Under the pieces are notes generated by a model. The model was not told where the DNA came from. It ran no database searches and worked only from the letters and a program-made list of their open reading frames with translations. Below, one piece after another: positions 31,330-40,518 of a DNA stretch of 41,559 nt. Within the stretch, counting starts at the first letter, position 1; every line of letters begins with the position of its first letter. A program made the position numbers and the translations under genes. This stretch comes from CAZWEZ01 sp964632795 (GTDB taxonomy: Bacteria; Pseudomonadota; Alphaproteobacteria; Rhodospirillales; 2-02-FULL-58-16), in NCBI GenBank assembly GCA_964632795.1, contig CAZWEZ010000026.1, forward strand, positions 1 to 41,559. Direction: 5' to 3'.

Positions 31330-32646
31330 GTGGACGAACCCGGGGCGCTGGTCCTCGAGGAGCGCGACCGGGCGCTGCTGGAAGGCGCCGAGGGCGAGGC
31401 CATGCAGTTGGCCATGCGGGTGGTCTCGCGGGCCGCCGGGATCATGGGGGCCGAGCGGCTGATCGAGGTCTCGTTCGTCCACATCGACGCCTGCTTCTAC
31501 AACGGCCAGGCGCACCTCGACTTCGCCCAATACCTGGTCGACCGCGGCGCCCGGCCGGCCGTCCCGACGTGGACCAACGCCGCCCCGGTCAGCCTGATCG
31601 ACAGCGATCTGCGCCAGGATGAAGGCGATGACTCCTTCGTCGCCAACGCCCGCCGGCTGATGGAGCTTTACGTCGAACTCGGCTGCACGCCGGTGTGGAC
31701 GTGTGCCCCCTATCACCTGCCCGGAGGTCCCGCCCTGGGCGACCACATCGTCGGCTCGGAGTCCAACGCCGTCACCTACTACAATTCAGTGGTCGGCGCG
31801 CGGACCAACAAGTACGGCGATTTCCTGGACGTCTGCGCGGCGCTGGTCGGGCGAGTCCCCCTGGCCGGCCTCCATACCGACGCCGGGCGGCGCGGCACCC
31901 TGCTGTTCCGTCTCGACGGCCTTCCCGACGACTTGGCGCGAACCGACATCTTCCCCCATGTCCTCGGCCATCTGGTCGGCCGCCGGGCGGGGTCCGGGGT
32001 GCCGGTGATCGACGGCCTGCCGTCAGACACCACCACCGACCAGCTGAGGGCGATCAGCGCCGCCGTCGCCTCGTCCGGCGGCGTGGCGCTGTTCCATGGC
32101 ATCGGCGTGACGCCCGAAGCGCCGACCCTGGAAGCCGCCTTCGGCGGCGAGGCGCCCGGGCGCGAAATCCCGGTGACCCCGGAGATGCTGATCGAAGCCC
32201 GCGATTCCCTCAATCGCGGCGGCGGCCTCGGCGGCGGCGGCGGGCTCGCCATGGTGGCGGTCGGCACCCCGCATTTCTCCTTCACCGAGTTTGGCGACCT
32301 GGTCGGTCTGATCGACGGCCGGCGGGTCCGCGACGGCACCCTGTTCTATGTCTCGACCAGCCGTTTCGTGAAGCAACTGGCGGCCGATGAGGGCTGGATC
32401 GAGGTCCTCGAGGGCGCCGGCGTCCGCGTTGTGGTCGATACCTGCACCTATTTCTCGCCGGCCATTCGGGGCTGCCGGGGACGGGTCATGACCAATTCCG
32501 CGAAGTGGGCCTACTACGCGCCGGGCATGCTCGACGTCGAGGTGGTGTTCGGGAGCCTCGGGGAATGCGTCGAAAGCGCGATCGAGGGCGAGGTCCGGCG
32601 CGATCCAGTGCTGTGGTCGCCCGCCGCGTGGGGAGCCGGGTCATGA
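31330..32646 (+). CDS. Aconitase X large (catalytic) subunit
   Basis: The 438-residue protein is the large part of aconitase X (AcnX, DUF521 group). Marks: a GTG start (VDEPGALVLEERDRALLEG), FVHIDACFYNGQAHLDF, TCAPYHLPGGPALGDHIVGSES (parts), then ESNAVTYYNSVVGARTNKYGDF and CTYFSPAIRGCRGRVMTNSAKWAYY. In bacteria AcnX pairs often dehydrate cis-3-hydroxy-L-proline; archaeal ones act on phosphomevalonate. Without proline-pathway neighbours the substrate stays open. The small subunit begins inside its last codon (ATGA). Confidence 0.88.
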   Translation: MDEPGALVLEERDRALLEGAEGEAMQLAMRVVSRAAGIMGAERLIEVSFVHIDACFYNGQAHLDFAQYLVDRGARPAVPTWTNAAPVSLIDSDLRQDEGDDSFVANARRLMELYVELGCTPVWTCAPYHLPGGPALGDHIVGSESNAVTYYNSVVGARTNKYGDFLDVCAALVGRVPLAGLHTDAGRRGTLLFRLDGLPDDLARTDIFPHVLGHLVGRRAGSGVPVIDGLPSDTTTDQLRAISAAVASSGGVALFHGIGVTPEAPTLEAAFGGEAPGREIPVTPEMLIEARDSLNRGGGLGGGGGLAMVAVGTPHFSFTEFGDLVGLIDGRRVRDGTLFYVSTSRFVKQLAADEGWIEVLEGAGVRVVVDTCTYFSPAIRGCRGRVMTNSAKWAYYAPGMLDVEVVFGSLGECVESAIEGEVRRDPVLWSPAAWGAGS

Positions 32647-33059
32647 CGGGGACGACGATTTCGGGCCGCGTCCTTTTAGCCGGGACGGCCGAAGCCCCGG
32701 CGCTGGTCCTCGACGAGGCCCTCAGCTTCTGGGGCGGGTTCGATCCCGGAACAGGGGAAATCATCGATGTCCGCCATCCGCAACGGGGAGAAACGCTCAA
32801 GGGCCGGATCCTGGTCCTGCCCGAAAGCAGGGGCTCGGCCGGCACCCCGGGGGGCATCGCCGAAGCCATCCGCGCCGGCGTCGGCCCGCGCGGCGTCATC
32901 CTCGGCAAGGCCGACGTCAACGTCACCGTCGGGGCGATCGTCGCCGAGGCCCTCTACGGCATCGCGGTGCCCGTCGTCGTCCTCGACATGCAGGCCCTGG
33001 CGGCGTTTCGCACCGGGGACATCGTCGCCATCGACGAACAAGGGAACATCACCCTGTAA
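32643..33059 (+). CDS. Aconitase X small (swivel) subunit
   Basis: The 138-residue DUF126 protein is the swivelling domain of AcnX. It contains SFWGGFDPGTGEIIDVRHPQ, the RILVLPESRGSAGTPGGIAE serine loop and GVILGKADVNVTVGAIVAEA. It overlaps the large-subunit stop (ATGA at 32643-32646), fitting equal production of both parts. Its TAA stop lies in TAATACCA, the end motif of the foldback family. Confidence 0.9.
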   Translation: MTGTTISGRVLLAGTAEAPALVLDEALSFWGGFDPGTGEIIDVRHPQRGETLKGRILVLPESRGSAGTPGGIAEAIRAGVGPRGVILGKADVNVTVGAIVAEALYGIAVPVVVLDMQALAAFRTGDIVAIDEQGNITL

Positions 33060-33077
33060 TACCAAGTCTCGATGATA
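33057..33077. repeat. Possible end fragment of a foldback element
   Basis: TAATACCAAG follows and includes the stop of the AcnX small subunit. Only about ten bases match the terminal motif, and the convergent AsmA-like gene begins its stop 18 bases later, so the remainder of the element is missing or never existed. Confidence 0.4.
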
Positions 33078-36000
33078 TCAGGGCGTCTCGGAAGTGGTGT
33101 TCCCCTGGTCGAAGATTCCGAAGATGTTGCGGAAGAAACCCGGGGCCAGGGCGGACAGCGGGTTCACGGTGATCTCGGGGTCCTCCATCGACCCGGTCAT
33201 CCGGTAGGTGGCGGCGAAGATGCCGCCGCCCTCCTCGCCCCCGGTCAGGATCTCGCCCAGGATCGGGATGTTGCCAAGCGCGCTGTTGATGGCGTAGGCC
33301 GGGACCATCGTTCCCTCGATGTCGACCACCTCGGCATGGGTGTAGATCCTGCCCGAGGCGGTGTAGCCGAGGGAGAACCCGGTGGCCTTGGCGTCGGTCA
33401 CCTCCAGCAGTCCTTGGCGCAGGGTGAACGGGGCTTCCAGGACGTCGAAGTCGAGCCCTTGGCCGTTGAGGGCCTCGACGATCCCGGTGAGGGACATGTA
33501 GCTGACCAGCTTGGCCAGGGCCGGGGCGTTGACCACGTTGTAGTCGCGGATCACCAGCTTGCCGCTGAGCGGCGAGTCGGGCGCGGTGTCGTCGAATTCT
33601 CCGTCGACCTCCAGGGTGCCGCCGACGATGTCATCGTAATAGCCGAAGGTCCTCAGCGTCGCCCCGGCGTCCCCGCTCCTGATCTTCAGCCGGCGGATGC
33701 CGTTCTCCGCCAAGCGGATGACCGCCTCGAAGGGGGCGTCGTCGCCGACCAGACTCTCCACGGCCATGCCACGCCAGCGATTGCCGTCGCGCGCGAAGGT
33801 CCCGACGACCCGCCTTAAGAACCGTTCGCCTCCCAGCCATACCCGGTCGAGGTCGATCGACAGGCTGAAGCGGAGCCCGCCGTCCTCCTCGCCGCCGGCG
33901 GCGCCCGGCTGGTCGCTCAGGAACTCGCTCCACATCGGCTCCAGGTCGAAATCGGCGCCATGGAAACTGGCCGTCCAACTGCCGTCCTCGCCGGGGACCA
34001 GCATGCCGACCATGTCGGTCCTGCCGTAGGCGACCCGGTTGAGGTCGATGCGCGACAACCCGCTGCCGTCCTCGGCGTAGCCGACCGATCCGTTGACGGA
34101 CAGGTCGCCGGCGATGATCTCGAAGCGGGGGATGCCGCGGACCACGTCGCCCTGGAGGTCGAGGACCACTTCGGCGGTTCCGGCGACGCCCGCCATCTTT
34201 TTCCATCCCAGGGGCGGCAGGTCGATGGTCAGATCGGTGAGGTCGAAACCGACGTGCAGCCGCCCCTGCCGGTCGTCGAGGACGGTGTAACGGATCTCGG
34301 TGTCGGTGGCGCCGGTCACGAAATCGCCGGGAAACGGATCGAGATCGATGCCCAGGTCGGAAACGTTTCGAACCTCGACGATCCGGCCCTTGAGGTCGAA
34401 GCGGCTGCGGAAGGGCGGCTTGTCGGTGAAGTTCTCCCGCCACGCCAGGGTCGCGGGAATGCCGCCCAACGTCACCTGGCCGGTGACGCTCATCCCCTGG
34501 TTGTCGGCCTTCAGGGACAGCCGAGCCTCGGCGATATCCTTTCCGAACACCACCTCGGCGATGGTGAAGTCGGTCAGCTCCGAGGTCGCCGAGACCTTGA
34601 CCTGGTCCTTGGTCAGGGCGTGTTCGATGATGAAATCCAACTTGAGGTGGGTGTCCGAGTTACCCGAGGTCCTGGAGGGGACGATGCCCAGCGCGGTGGC
34701 GAAGCCGAGGGGTTGGTGGTCGATCAGTTCGAGGGCGTTCCTGGCCGGGCCGACGATGGTCAGCTCGATGTCGGCGAACTGGTCGACCCGGTCGAGACCG
34801 GTGAAGAACAAGGAACCGGACTTCACGGTCAGGCCCATGGCCTCGCCCCGGGTGATGAAGACGTCGAAGCGTTCCCTGTCGAACTTGGCGGTGGCGGAGA
34901 CCTTGGTCGCCTTGGGCATCGGCGACAGGTAGTCGACGGTAACCTCTTCGATGTCCATGTCGCCGCTCAGCGAGACCACCTCGAAGCCGCCCTTGCCGTC
35001 GCTCTTGACGCGGATGTCGCTGCGGGCCACGGGGACCCTGCCCGCCGAGATGTTGGCGACGACCCACTGCTGGGCCTCGGTCCCCCAGCTCCGGGGCCAG
35101 TAGCGGGCGAGGTCGTCGACCGCCAGGTCGCGCAGCGCCCCCTTGGCGGCGATCTCCAGGTCGCCGCCGATGCCGTCGATGACGGCGCTCAGGCTGAGCG
35201 TCGGGCCCCCGAGGTCGGCGTCCAGGTCCCGCACCTCGAGTCGGCCTTTGCCGAGGTGGTAGCGGCCGCTGGCCCGCACCCGGCGCAGCGGCAGCCGATG
35301 GTCGGTGGGGGCCGGCAGATACAGCGACCCCTTATTACCCAGCTCGATGACCAGCTCATCGGCTTCGATCCACTCGGTCGCGCCGTCGTAGCGGCCTTTG
35401 AGCACCACTTCGCGGACCTTGAGTTCCTGGGCCAGCGGTCCCGGCAGGGACAGATGGCCGGGCCCCCCGGCGAGCTCGAAGCCGACCATCTCCACCGTTC
35501 CGTCGATCGTCATGCTGAGCGTCGCCGTGCCATCGAGCGGCAGGTCGAGGGCGGCCAGGGGTTCGAGTTCGGGGACGATCCGCGAAAAGACAAGCGGCGT
35601 CACCCCGGTGAAGCCGATCCCGAGGTCGAGCCGGTTTCCCGCCGTCTGATAGCCGCCGAGCACGGTGATCTGGGCCCGTCGGCCGTCGACCTGGAGTTCC
35701 AGGAAGACCTCGCCCTCGATGCCGTCGGCGTCGCGGCGAAGCTTGATATCGGCCGAGGGCGCCCGCCACGAGGTTTCCAGGCGCTGGTCCTCGATGGTGA
35801 GGTCGGCATCGACGATGTCGAGGCGGCTGAGAAAGCTCATCGCATCTTGGGGATCGGGGGCCGCCAGCAGTTCGCGGAGAACGTGGCCGAACAGTTCCTT
35901 CGAGACCTCGCCGCCTTCGTCGAAGCCGACCTCGATACGGCCGTCGAGCCGGCGCAGCAGGCGCAGGGAGGGGCGGAACAACTCGATGCTCTTGGGCGCC

Positions 36001-36332
36001 AGGATGCCGCGGAACAGGGCCTGGGCGCTCAACGACAGCGACAGTTCGGGAATCGTCGCCACGACCTCGCCGCCGGGGCCGATGGCCTTGACGTTGATCA
36101 CCCGGATGTCGAGGGTCCGGTCCCAGCCGGCCCAGGTGAGGATGGTGTCCTCGAGGCGGACGCGGACCTCCCCGGGCCGGGTGCTCAGGGCGCTCTCGAT
36201 GTAGGGCGACAGGAAGGCCAGCGAGATCGGCCCCTTGGACAGTTGCCAGGCGACAAGCACCATCAGGATCGTCAGGGCGGCGCCAAGCCCGCCCAGCAAC
36301 TGGACCACGCCCCGGAAAGTGCGTCTGATCAC
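33078..36332 (-). CDS. Large AsmA-like envelope protein (DUF3971/YhdP type)
   Basis: The 1084-residue protein has one N-terminal membrane helix (VVQLLGGLGAALTILMVLVA) and a very long beta-rich region outside the membrane, with the DUF3971-like middle (VGFDEGGEV..., YWPRSWGTEAQQWVVANISAGR) and the AsmA-like C-terminus (LEVDGEFDDTAPDSPLSGKL, then VVNAPALAKLVSYMSLTGIV and TGSMEDPEITVNPLSALAPG). Proteins of this group form bridge-like tubes that move phospholipids between the membranes. The start at 36332 is the first ATG with the full membrane helix. It is divergent from glnE with 80 bases between them. Confidence 0.88.
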   Translation of the reverse strand: MIRRTFRGVVQLLGGLGAALTILMVLVAWQLSKGPISLAFLSPYIESALSTRPGEVRVRLEDTILTWAGWDRTLDIRVINVKAIGPGGEVVATIPELSLSLSAQALFRGILAPKSIELFRPSLRLLRRLDGRIEVGFDEGGEVSKELFGHVLRELLAAPDPQDAMSFLSRLDIVDADLTIEDQRLETSWRAPSADIKLRRDADGIEGEVFLELQVDGRRAQITVLGGYQTAGNRLDLGIGFTGVTPLVFSRIVPELEPLAALDLPLDGTATLSMTIDGTVEMVGFELAGGPGHLSLPGPLAQELKVREVVLKGRYDGATEWIEADELVIELGNKGSLYLPAPTDHRLPLRRVRASGRYHLGKGRLEVRDLDADLGGPTLSLSAVIDGIGGDLEIAAKGALRDLAVDDLARYWPRSWGTEAQQWVVANISAGRVPVARSDIRVKSDGKGGFEVVSLSGDMDIEEVTVDYLSPMPKATKVSATAKFDRERFDVFITRGEAMGLTVKSGSLFFTGLDRVDQFADIELTIVGPARNALELIDHQPLGFATALGIVPSRTSGNSDTHLKLDFIIEHALTKDQVKVSATSELTDFTIAEVVFGKDIAEARLSLKADNQGMSVTGQVTLGGIPATLAWRENFTDKPPFRSRFDLKGRIVEVRNVSDLGIDLDPFPGDFVTGATDTEIRYTVLDDRQGRLHVGFDLTDLTIDLPPLGWKKMAGVAGTAEVVLDLQGDVVRGIPRFEIIAGDLSVNGSVGYAEDGSGLSRIDLNRVAYGRTDMVGMLVPGEDGSWTASFHGADFDLEPMWSEFLSDQPGAAGGEEDGGLRFSLSIDLDRVWLGGERFLRRVVGTFARDGNRWRGMAVESLVGDDAPFEAVIRLAENGIRRLKIRSGDAGATLRTFGYYDDIVGGTLEVDGEFDDTAPDSPLSGKLVIRDYNVVNAPALAKLVSYMSLTGIVEALNGQGLDFDVLEAPFTLRQGLLEVTDAKATGFSLGYTASGRIYTHAEVVDIEGTMVPAYAINSALGNIPILGEILTGGEEGGGIFAATYRMTGSMEDPEITVNPLSALAPGFFRNIFGIFDQGNTTSETP

Positions 36333-36412
36333 CGATGTCTCCCGTCGTCGCCGTGGCGTCTTGACCGTTGGCCCTGGTTCCCGCAGTGTGCTTTAAATCG
36401 GAGCAATTGAAA

Positions 36413-39400
36413 ATGCACGATTTTTGCTTTGCCGCCAGGCAAAGCGGCCTTCCCGCCGCGGCCAGTCCCGAGCACGCCGAGATGGGCTTCGAACGGTGGC
36501 GCGAAGCAGCCGCCCAGAGCGCCGATCCCGACATCCGCTCGGCGGCCGAAGCCGCCGCCGCCGAGGACCCCGGGCGCCGGTTGTTGAGCGCGGTGTTCGG
36601 CAACAGCCCGTTCCTGACCCGATGCGCGTGCGCCGATCCCGGCTTCGCCTGCCGGCTGCTCGGCGAAGGTCCCGACGCCGCCTGGCGGCGGGTGATGGCG
36701 GACCTCGGGGCGCTGGCGGGACGAGGGCTCGACGACGGCGGGCTGGCCCGTGGCCTGCGAATCGCCAAGCGGCGTCTGGCGCTGGCCGTGGCGGTGGCCG
36801 ACATCTCGGGCGCCTGGCCGCTGGACCGGGTGACGGCGGCGTTGTCGGACTTCGCCGACGCCGCCCTCGGGGCCGCCGTCGCCGGCCTGCTCAGGGCGGC
36901 CGCCGCCGGGGGCGCCTTCGAACTGCCCGAGGTCGGGGACGGGCAACGGGATTCCGGCCTGGTGGTGCTCGGCATGGGCAAGCTGGGGGCGCGCGAGCTC
37001 AACTACTCCAGCGACGTCGACCTGATCGTGCTTTATGACGCCGAGCGCATCCGCAGCGATTCCCCGGACGACCTGCAGATGCATTTCGAGCGCCTGACCC
37101 GCAACCTGGTGCGGCTGCTCGAGGAACGCACCGCCGAGGGCTACGTGTTTCGCACCGACCTCCGCCTGCGCCCGGACCCCGGCATCATGCCGCTGGCGAT
37201 CTCGGTCGCGGCGGCCGCCACCTATTACGAGATCCTGGGCCAGAACTGGGAGCGCGCGGCGATGATCAAGGCCCGCCCGGTGGCCGGCGACCGCGAGGCC
37301 GGGGCGGCCTTCCTCGACGGGCTGAGGCCCTACGTGTGGCGCAAGCACCTGGACTTCGCGGCGATCCAGGACATCCACTCGATCAAGCGCCAGATCAACG
37401 CCCACCGCGGCGGCGGCCGGATCGCGCTCAACGGCCACAACATCAAGCTGGGGCGCGGCGGCATCCGCGAGATCGAGCTGTTCGCCCAGACCCAGCAACT
37501 GATCTGGGGCGGCCGCCAGCCCAAGCTGCGCGTCGCCGCGACCTCCGAAGCGCTCAACGCCCTGGCCGCCCACGGCCAGATCGACGCCGCCGCCGCCGAC
37601 GAGTTGAACGGCGCCTACCGCTTCCTGCGCCGGGTCGAACACCGCCTGCAGATGATCGACGACGAACAGACCCACACCCTGCCCCGCGACGACGACGGCC
37701 TGAGGCGGCTTGCCGTGTTCCTCGGCTACCCCGACGGCGATTCCTTCGCCTCGGAGCTGTTGTCTCATCTGCGCAAGGTCGAAACCCATTACGCCGCCCT
37801 GTTCGAGGACGCCCCGGCGCTGAGCGCCCACGATGCAGCCCGCGGCAACCTGGTGTTCACCGGCGGCGAGGCCGACCCGGAGACCATCCGGACCATCGAG
37901 CGCCTGGGATACCGCAACCCGCAGGCCGTCGACAACGCCATCCGCGGCTGGCACCACGGGCGCTACCGGGCGATGCGCTCCACCCGCGCCCGGGAGTTGC
38001 TGACCGAACTGATCCCGGTCCTGCTCGAGGCCTTCGCCGGCGCCGCCGAGCCCGAGGCCGCGTTCCTCAGGTTCGACGAGTTCCTGTCCCGGCTGCCGTC
38101 GGGCGTCCAGCTGTTCTCGCTGTTCAATTCCAATCCCCATCTGCTGGGCCTGGTGGCCGAGATCATGGGCGTGGCGCCGCGATTGGCCGCGCACCTGAGC
38201 CGGGAGACGGCGGTGCTGGACAGCGTGCTGTCGGGCGATTTCTTCGAACCGCCCCCGGCGCCGGAGGAGCTGGACGAGGAATTGGACCGCCAGCTGACCC
38301 AGGCCGACACCCTGGAGGATGTGCTGGACATCGGTCGCCGCTGGGCCAACGACCGCAAGTTCCAGGTCGGCGTGCAGAGCCTGCGCGGGCTGATCGATCC
38401 CCGGGGCTTCTCGAGCGCGCTCGCCAACATCGCCGACACCGCGCTGGGGCGGATGCTGCCCCGGGTCCACATGGAGTTCGCCGAGCGCCACGGCACCATC
38501 CCCGAATCCGCGATGGCGATCGTCGCCATGGGCAACCTGGGCGGGGCCGAGATGAACCCGGCCTCGGACCTCGACCTGATCTTCGTCTACGCCACCGCGA
38601 CGCCGGACGATGCCTCGGACGGCCCCCGGCCGCTGCCGGCGAGTCAGTATTTCGCGCGCCTCAGCCAGCGACTGATCAACGCCCTCACCGCCCGCACCGC
38701 CGAAGGCGTCCTGTACGAGGTCGACATGCGGCTGCGCCCGTCGGGCCACGCCGGTCCCATCGCCTCCAGCTTCGAATCCTTCGTCCACTACCACGACGAT
38801 GCGGCCTGGACCTGGGAGCACATGGCCCTGACCCGGGCCCGCACCATCGCCGGACCCATCGATCTCCGCCGTTCGGTCGAAGCCGTGATCCACGAGGTGC
38901 TGACCCGTCCGCGCGACGCCGAGCGTCTGCTGGCCGACGTCGCCGAGATGCGGGCGCGGATGGACGCCGAGCATCACAGCGATTCGATGTGGGAGCTGAA
39001 ACACCTGCGCGGCGGCCTGGTCGACATCGAATTCCTGGCCCAGTACCTGCAGCTCAGGCACGCCCACGACCATCCGCGGATCCTTTCGCCCAACACCCGA
39101 ACGGCGTTGACCAACATCCGCGACGCCGGCCTGCTGGAGGCGGCCGATGGCGGGCTGTTGATCGAAGCCCTGGACTTGTGGCAGGCGATTCACGGCATGT
39201 TGGCCCTGACCATCGAGGGCGACATGCGCGGGGTGCGGGAAGACGGCCTGCCGGGGGCCCTTCGCGAGACCCTGGCCAGGATCGCCGGGGCGGCCGATTT
39301 CGCCGCCCTCAGCGGCAAGATCGAGGCCACCTCGCGGCGGGTCCACGAACGCTTCGTGGCGCTGATCGAAGCCCCGGCCCAAGCCCTCGCCGAGGGACAC

Positions 39401-39424
39401 CGAGAGAAGGAGATCACCCGATGA
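36413..39424 (+). CDS. glnE: Bifunctional glutamine synthetase adenylyltransferase/deadenylase
   Basis: The 1003-residue enzyme adds AMP to glutamine synthetase and removes it according to nitrogen state. There are two nucleotidyltransferase domains: the N-terminal GMGKLGARELNYSSDVDLIV (about 185-205) for removal and the C-terminal AMGNLGGAEMNPASDLDLIF (about 700) for addition. Each has the paired aspartates, and each is followed by helical bundles such as NGHNIKLGRGGIREIELFAQ and LKHLRGGLVDIEFLAQYLQL. ATG at 36413 follows GGAG by ten bases; an earlier ATG at 36368 lacks a site. fliL starts in its stop (ATGA), so both are translated in sequence. Confidence 0.96.
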   Translation: MHDFCFAARQSGLPAAASPEHAEMGFERWREAAAQSADPDIRSAAEAAAAEDPGRRLLSAVFGNSPFLTRCACADPGFACRLLGEGPDAAWRRVMADLGALAGRGLDDGGLARGLRIAKRRLALAVAVADISGAWPLDRVTAALSDFADAALGAAVAGLLRAAAAGGAFELPEVGDGQRDSGLVVLGMGKLGARELNYSSDVDLIVLYDAERIRSDSPDDLQMHFERLTRNLVRLLEERTAEGYVFRTDLRLRPDPGIMPLAISVAAAATYYEILGQNWERAAMIKARPVAGDREAGAAFLDGLRPYVWRKHLDFAAIQDIHSIKRQINAHRGGGRIALNGHNIKLGRGGIREIELFAQTQQLIWGGRQPKLRVAATSEALNALAAHGQIDAAAADELNGAYRFLRRVEHRLQMIDDEQTHTLPRDDDGLRRLAVFLGYPDGDSFASELLSHLRKVETHYAALFEDAPALSAHDAARGNLVFTGGEADPETIRTIERLGYRNPQAVDNAIRGWHHGRYRAMRSTRARELLTELIPVLLEAFAGAAEPEAAFLRFDEFLSRLPSGVQLFSLFNSNPHLLGLVAEIMGVAPRLAAHLSRETAVLDSVLSGDFFEPPPAPEELDEELDRQLTQADTLEDVLDIGRRWANDRKFQVGVQSLRGLIDPRGFSSALANIADTALGRMLPRVHMEFAERHGTIPESAMAIVAMGNLGGAEMNPASDLDLIFVYATATPDDASDGPRPLPASQYFARLSQRLINALTARTAEGVLYEVDMRLRPSGHAGPIASSFESFVHYHDDAAWTWEHMALTRARTIAGPIDLRRSVEAVIHEVLTRPRDAERLLADVAEMRARMDAEHHSDSMWELKHLRGGLVDIEFLAQYLQLRHAHDHPRILSPNTRTALTNIRDAGLLEAADGGLLIEALDLWQAIHGMLALTIEGDMRGVREDGLPGALRETLARIAGAADFAALSGKIEATSRRVHERFVALIEAPAQALAEGHREKEITR

Positions 39425-39963
39425 GCGAAGATGCGGAAGAGGAAGAAGAGGTCCTGGAGGACGACGACGAGCAATTACCGCTGGCCGAGGAACTGCCGGA
39501 AGGCGAACCGGCGCCGGCCAAGAGCGGCAGGATGAAGCTGATCGCGATCGTCGCCGTGGCGGTCCTGGTCGTTGGCGCCGCCGCCGCCGGGCTGCTCCTG
39601 GGCGGCGTGTTCGGAGGCGGGGAGGACGGCTCGAAGACCGCCGAGTTGACGTTGCCGGCGCCGCCGATCCTCTACGAGCTGCCCGAGATGCTGGTCGATC
39701 TCAAGACCGGGCGCTGCAGGTCTTCCTTTCTCAAGGTCCAGGCGGTGGTCGAACTTTCCGAGGACTTCGTGCCCCGGCTCGAGGAGGCCCGGGTGTATAT
39801 CCTCGACCGGCTTCAGACCTTCATCCGCCAGCACGAACGCATTCAACTGGTCGGCAAGGCCGGCACCGAGTTGCTGCGCGAGGGCTTCACCCGCATCGTC
39901 AACCAGGCGATCGAACCGGACAAGGTGGCCAACGTGCTGTTCCCGCGGATCATCCTTCAGTAA
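39421..39963 (+). CDS. fliL: Flagellar basal-body protein FliL
   Basis: The 180-residue protein has an acidic N-terminal tail, one membrane helix (about 38-62, KLIAIVAVAVLVVGAAAAGL) and a periplasmic FliL domain (LVDLKTGRCRSSFLKVQAVV, FIRQHERIQLVG, GFTRIVNQAIEPDKVANVLF). FliL surrounds the stator units of the flagellar motor. Its stop TAA is part of TAATACCA. It overlaps the glnE stop (ATGA). No other flagellar gene is in the window. Confidence 0.92.
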   Translation: MSEDAEEEEEVLEDDDEQLPLAEELPEGEPAPAKSGRMKLIAIVAVAVLVVGAAAAGLLLGGVFGGGEDGSKTAELTLPAPPILYELPEMLVDLKTGRCRSSFLKVQAVVELSEDFVPRLEEARVYILDRLQTFIRQHERIQLVGKAGTELLREGFTRIVNQAIEPDKVANVLFPRIILQ

Positions 39964-39985
39964 TACCAGAGGTCCTTGGTATTAT
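39961..39985. repeat. Minimal foldback remnant at the fliL stop
   Basis: TAATACCA GAGGTCCT TGGTATTA forms a short perfect inverted repeat with an eight-base loop, using the fliL stop codon as its first three bases. It has both outer ends of the foldback family and nothing between. It could also act as a weak terminator. Confidence 0.55.
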
Positions 39986-39995
39986 TCCTGGGGCC

Positions 39996-40024
39996 TTCCC
40001 AAGTCACCGGGAACTCCTTATATT
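39996..40024 (+). promoter_or_regulatory. Probable promoter of ssrA
   Basis: TTCCCA (39996-40001) and TATATT (40019-40024) are 17 bases apart, starting transcription near 40031, just ahead of the first recognisable tmRNA parts. Confidence 0.55.
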
Positions 40025-40039
40025 ATGCCTGTCGGGAAA

Positions 40040-40319
40040 CCGACTATGGCGATAAACGCCTTTCGAAATAAGCGTTGCGGACCCGGGGGCAGTACCCGGC
40101 GCCTCCACCAGTTTTCATCCCCCGGCCCCCGCTGGGGCCGGGGATCCGAGGGGGGCGAAACAGGATCGACGTGCGTGGTAAAGGGATGGTTTTCGCCCGG
40201 CATGGTACCGCCGTTATCGGGCCGCACTCACAAATGCCAATGATAACGAGGCATTTGCCGTTGCCGCATAGTCGGCAATAGCGGGGTTCGGGGGGCACCT
40301 GGCAACAGAAGCCCCCCAC
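40040..40319 (+). ncRNA. ssrA: Permuted two-piece tmRNA (ssrA)
   Basis: The gene order is that of alphaproteobacterial permuted tmRNA. First comes the acceptor piece, with a T arm CCGGG-GGCAGTA-CCCGG, the acceptor strand CGCCTCC (40100-40106), A and CCA (40108-40110). Then a spacer with a strong CCCCGGCCCC/GGGGCCGGGG hairpin (about 40119-40144) that is cut out. Then the other acceptor strand GGGGGCG (40151-40157) and AAACAGGATCGACG. The tag frame runs from GCC at 40236 to TAG at 40269-40271 and reads ANDNEAFAVAA. The last part, GGGGGGCACCTGGCAACAGAAGCCCCCC, here split by loop ACCTGGCAACAGAA, ends near 40318. It frees stalled ribosomes and marks the product for ClpXP. The outer limits are approximate by some bases. 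Confidence 0.93.
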
Positions 40320-40331
40320 TTCGCACCGCCC

Positions 40332-40498
40332 TAGTGGATAGAATCTAACATATGGTACCCATACGACGGCTTCCCGAGCTCACCGGATGCGTTGCCCGAC
40401 GCTTGTGATGCTCCGGCATCACGGCGCATCGAGCGCCTTTCCGGGTGAACTCGGGAAAGGCGATCGTATGGGTACCATATGTTAGACTTAGACCACTA
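40332..40498. repeat. Complete foldback element D (167 bp, one inner hairpin)
   Basis: The inner arms TCTAACATATGGTACCCATACGA (23 bases, in parts TCTAACATATGG and TACCCATACGA) are perfect (40344-40366 with 40464-40486). The outer part CTAGTGG/CCACTAG extends the repeat imperfectly to TAG...CTA ends at 40332 and 40498. The core has CTTCCCGAG/CTCGGGAAAG, GGATGCG/CGCATC and TGATGC/GCATCA hairpins and ends in GCGATC like the other copies. It lies between ssrA and sspB. Confidence 0.88.
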
Positions 40499-40518
40499 GA
40501 GCAACGGCAACCGGCGCC

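Noticed and set aside
33960..36410. 816-codon plus-strand frame opposite the AsmA-like gene
   Set aside because: Low-complexity shadow of a real, well-motifed gene on the minus strand.
36329..39400. 1023-codon minus-strand frame opposite glnE
   Set aside because: It mirrors the third-position GC pattern of glnE, and its translation is rich in Gly, Ala, Val, Gln, His and Asp without any domain.
40044..40319. Short frames on both strands across 40025-40319
   Set aside because: The region is the tmRNA gene; the frames cross its conserved parts and carry no ribosome site.
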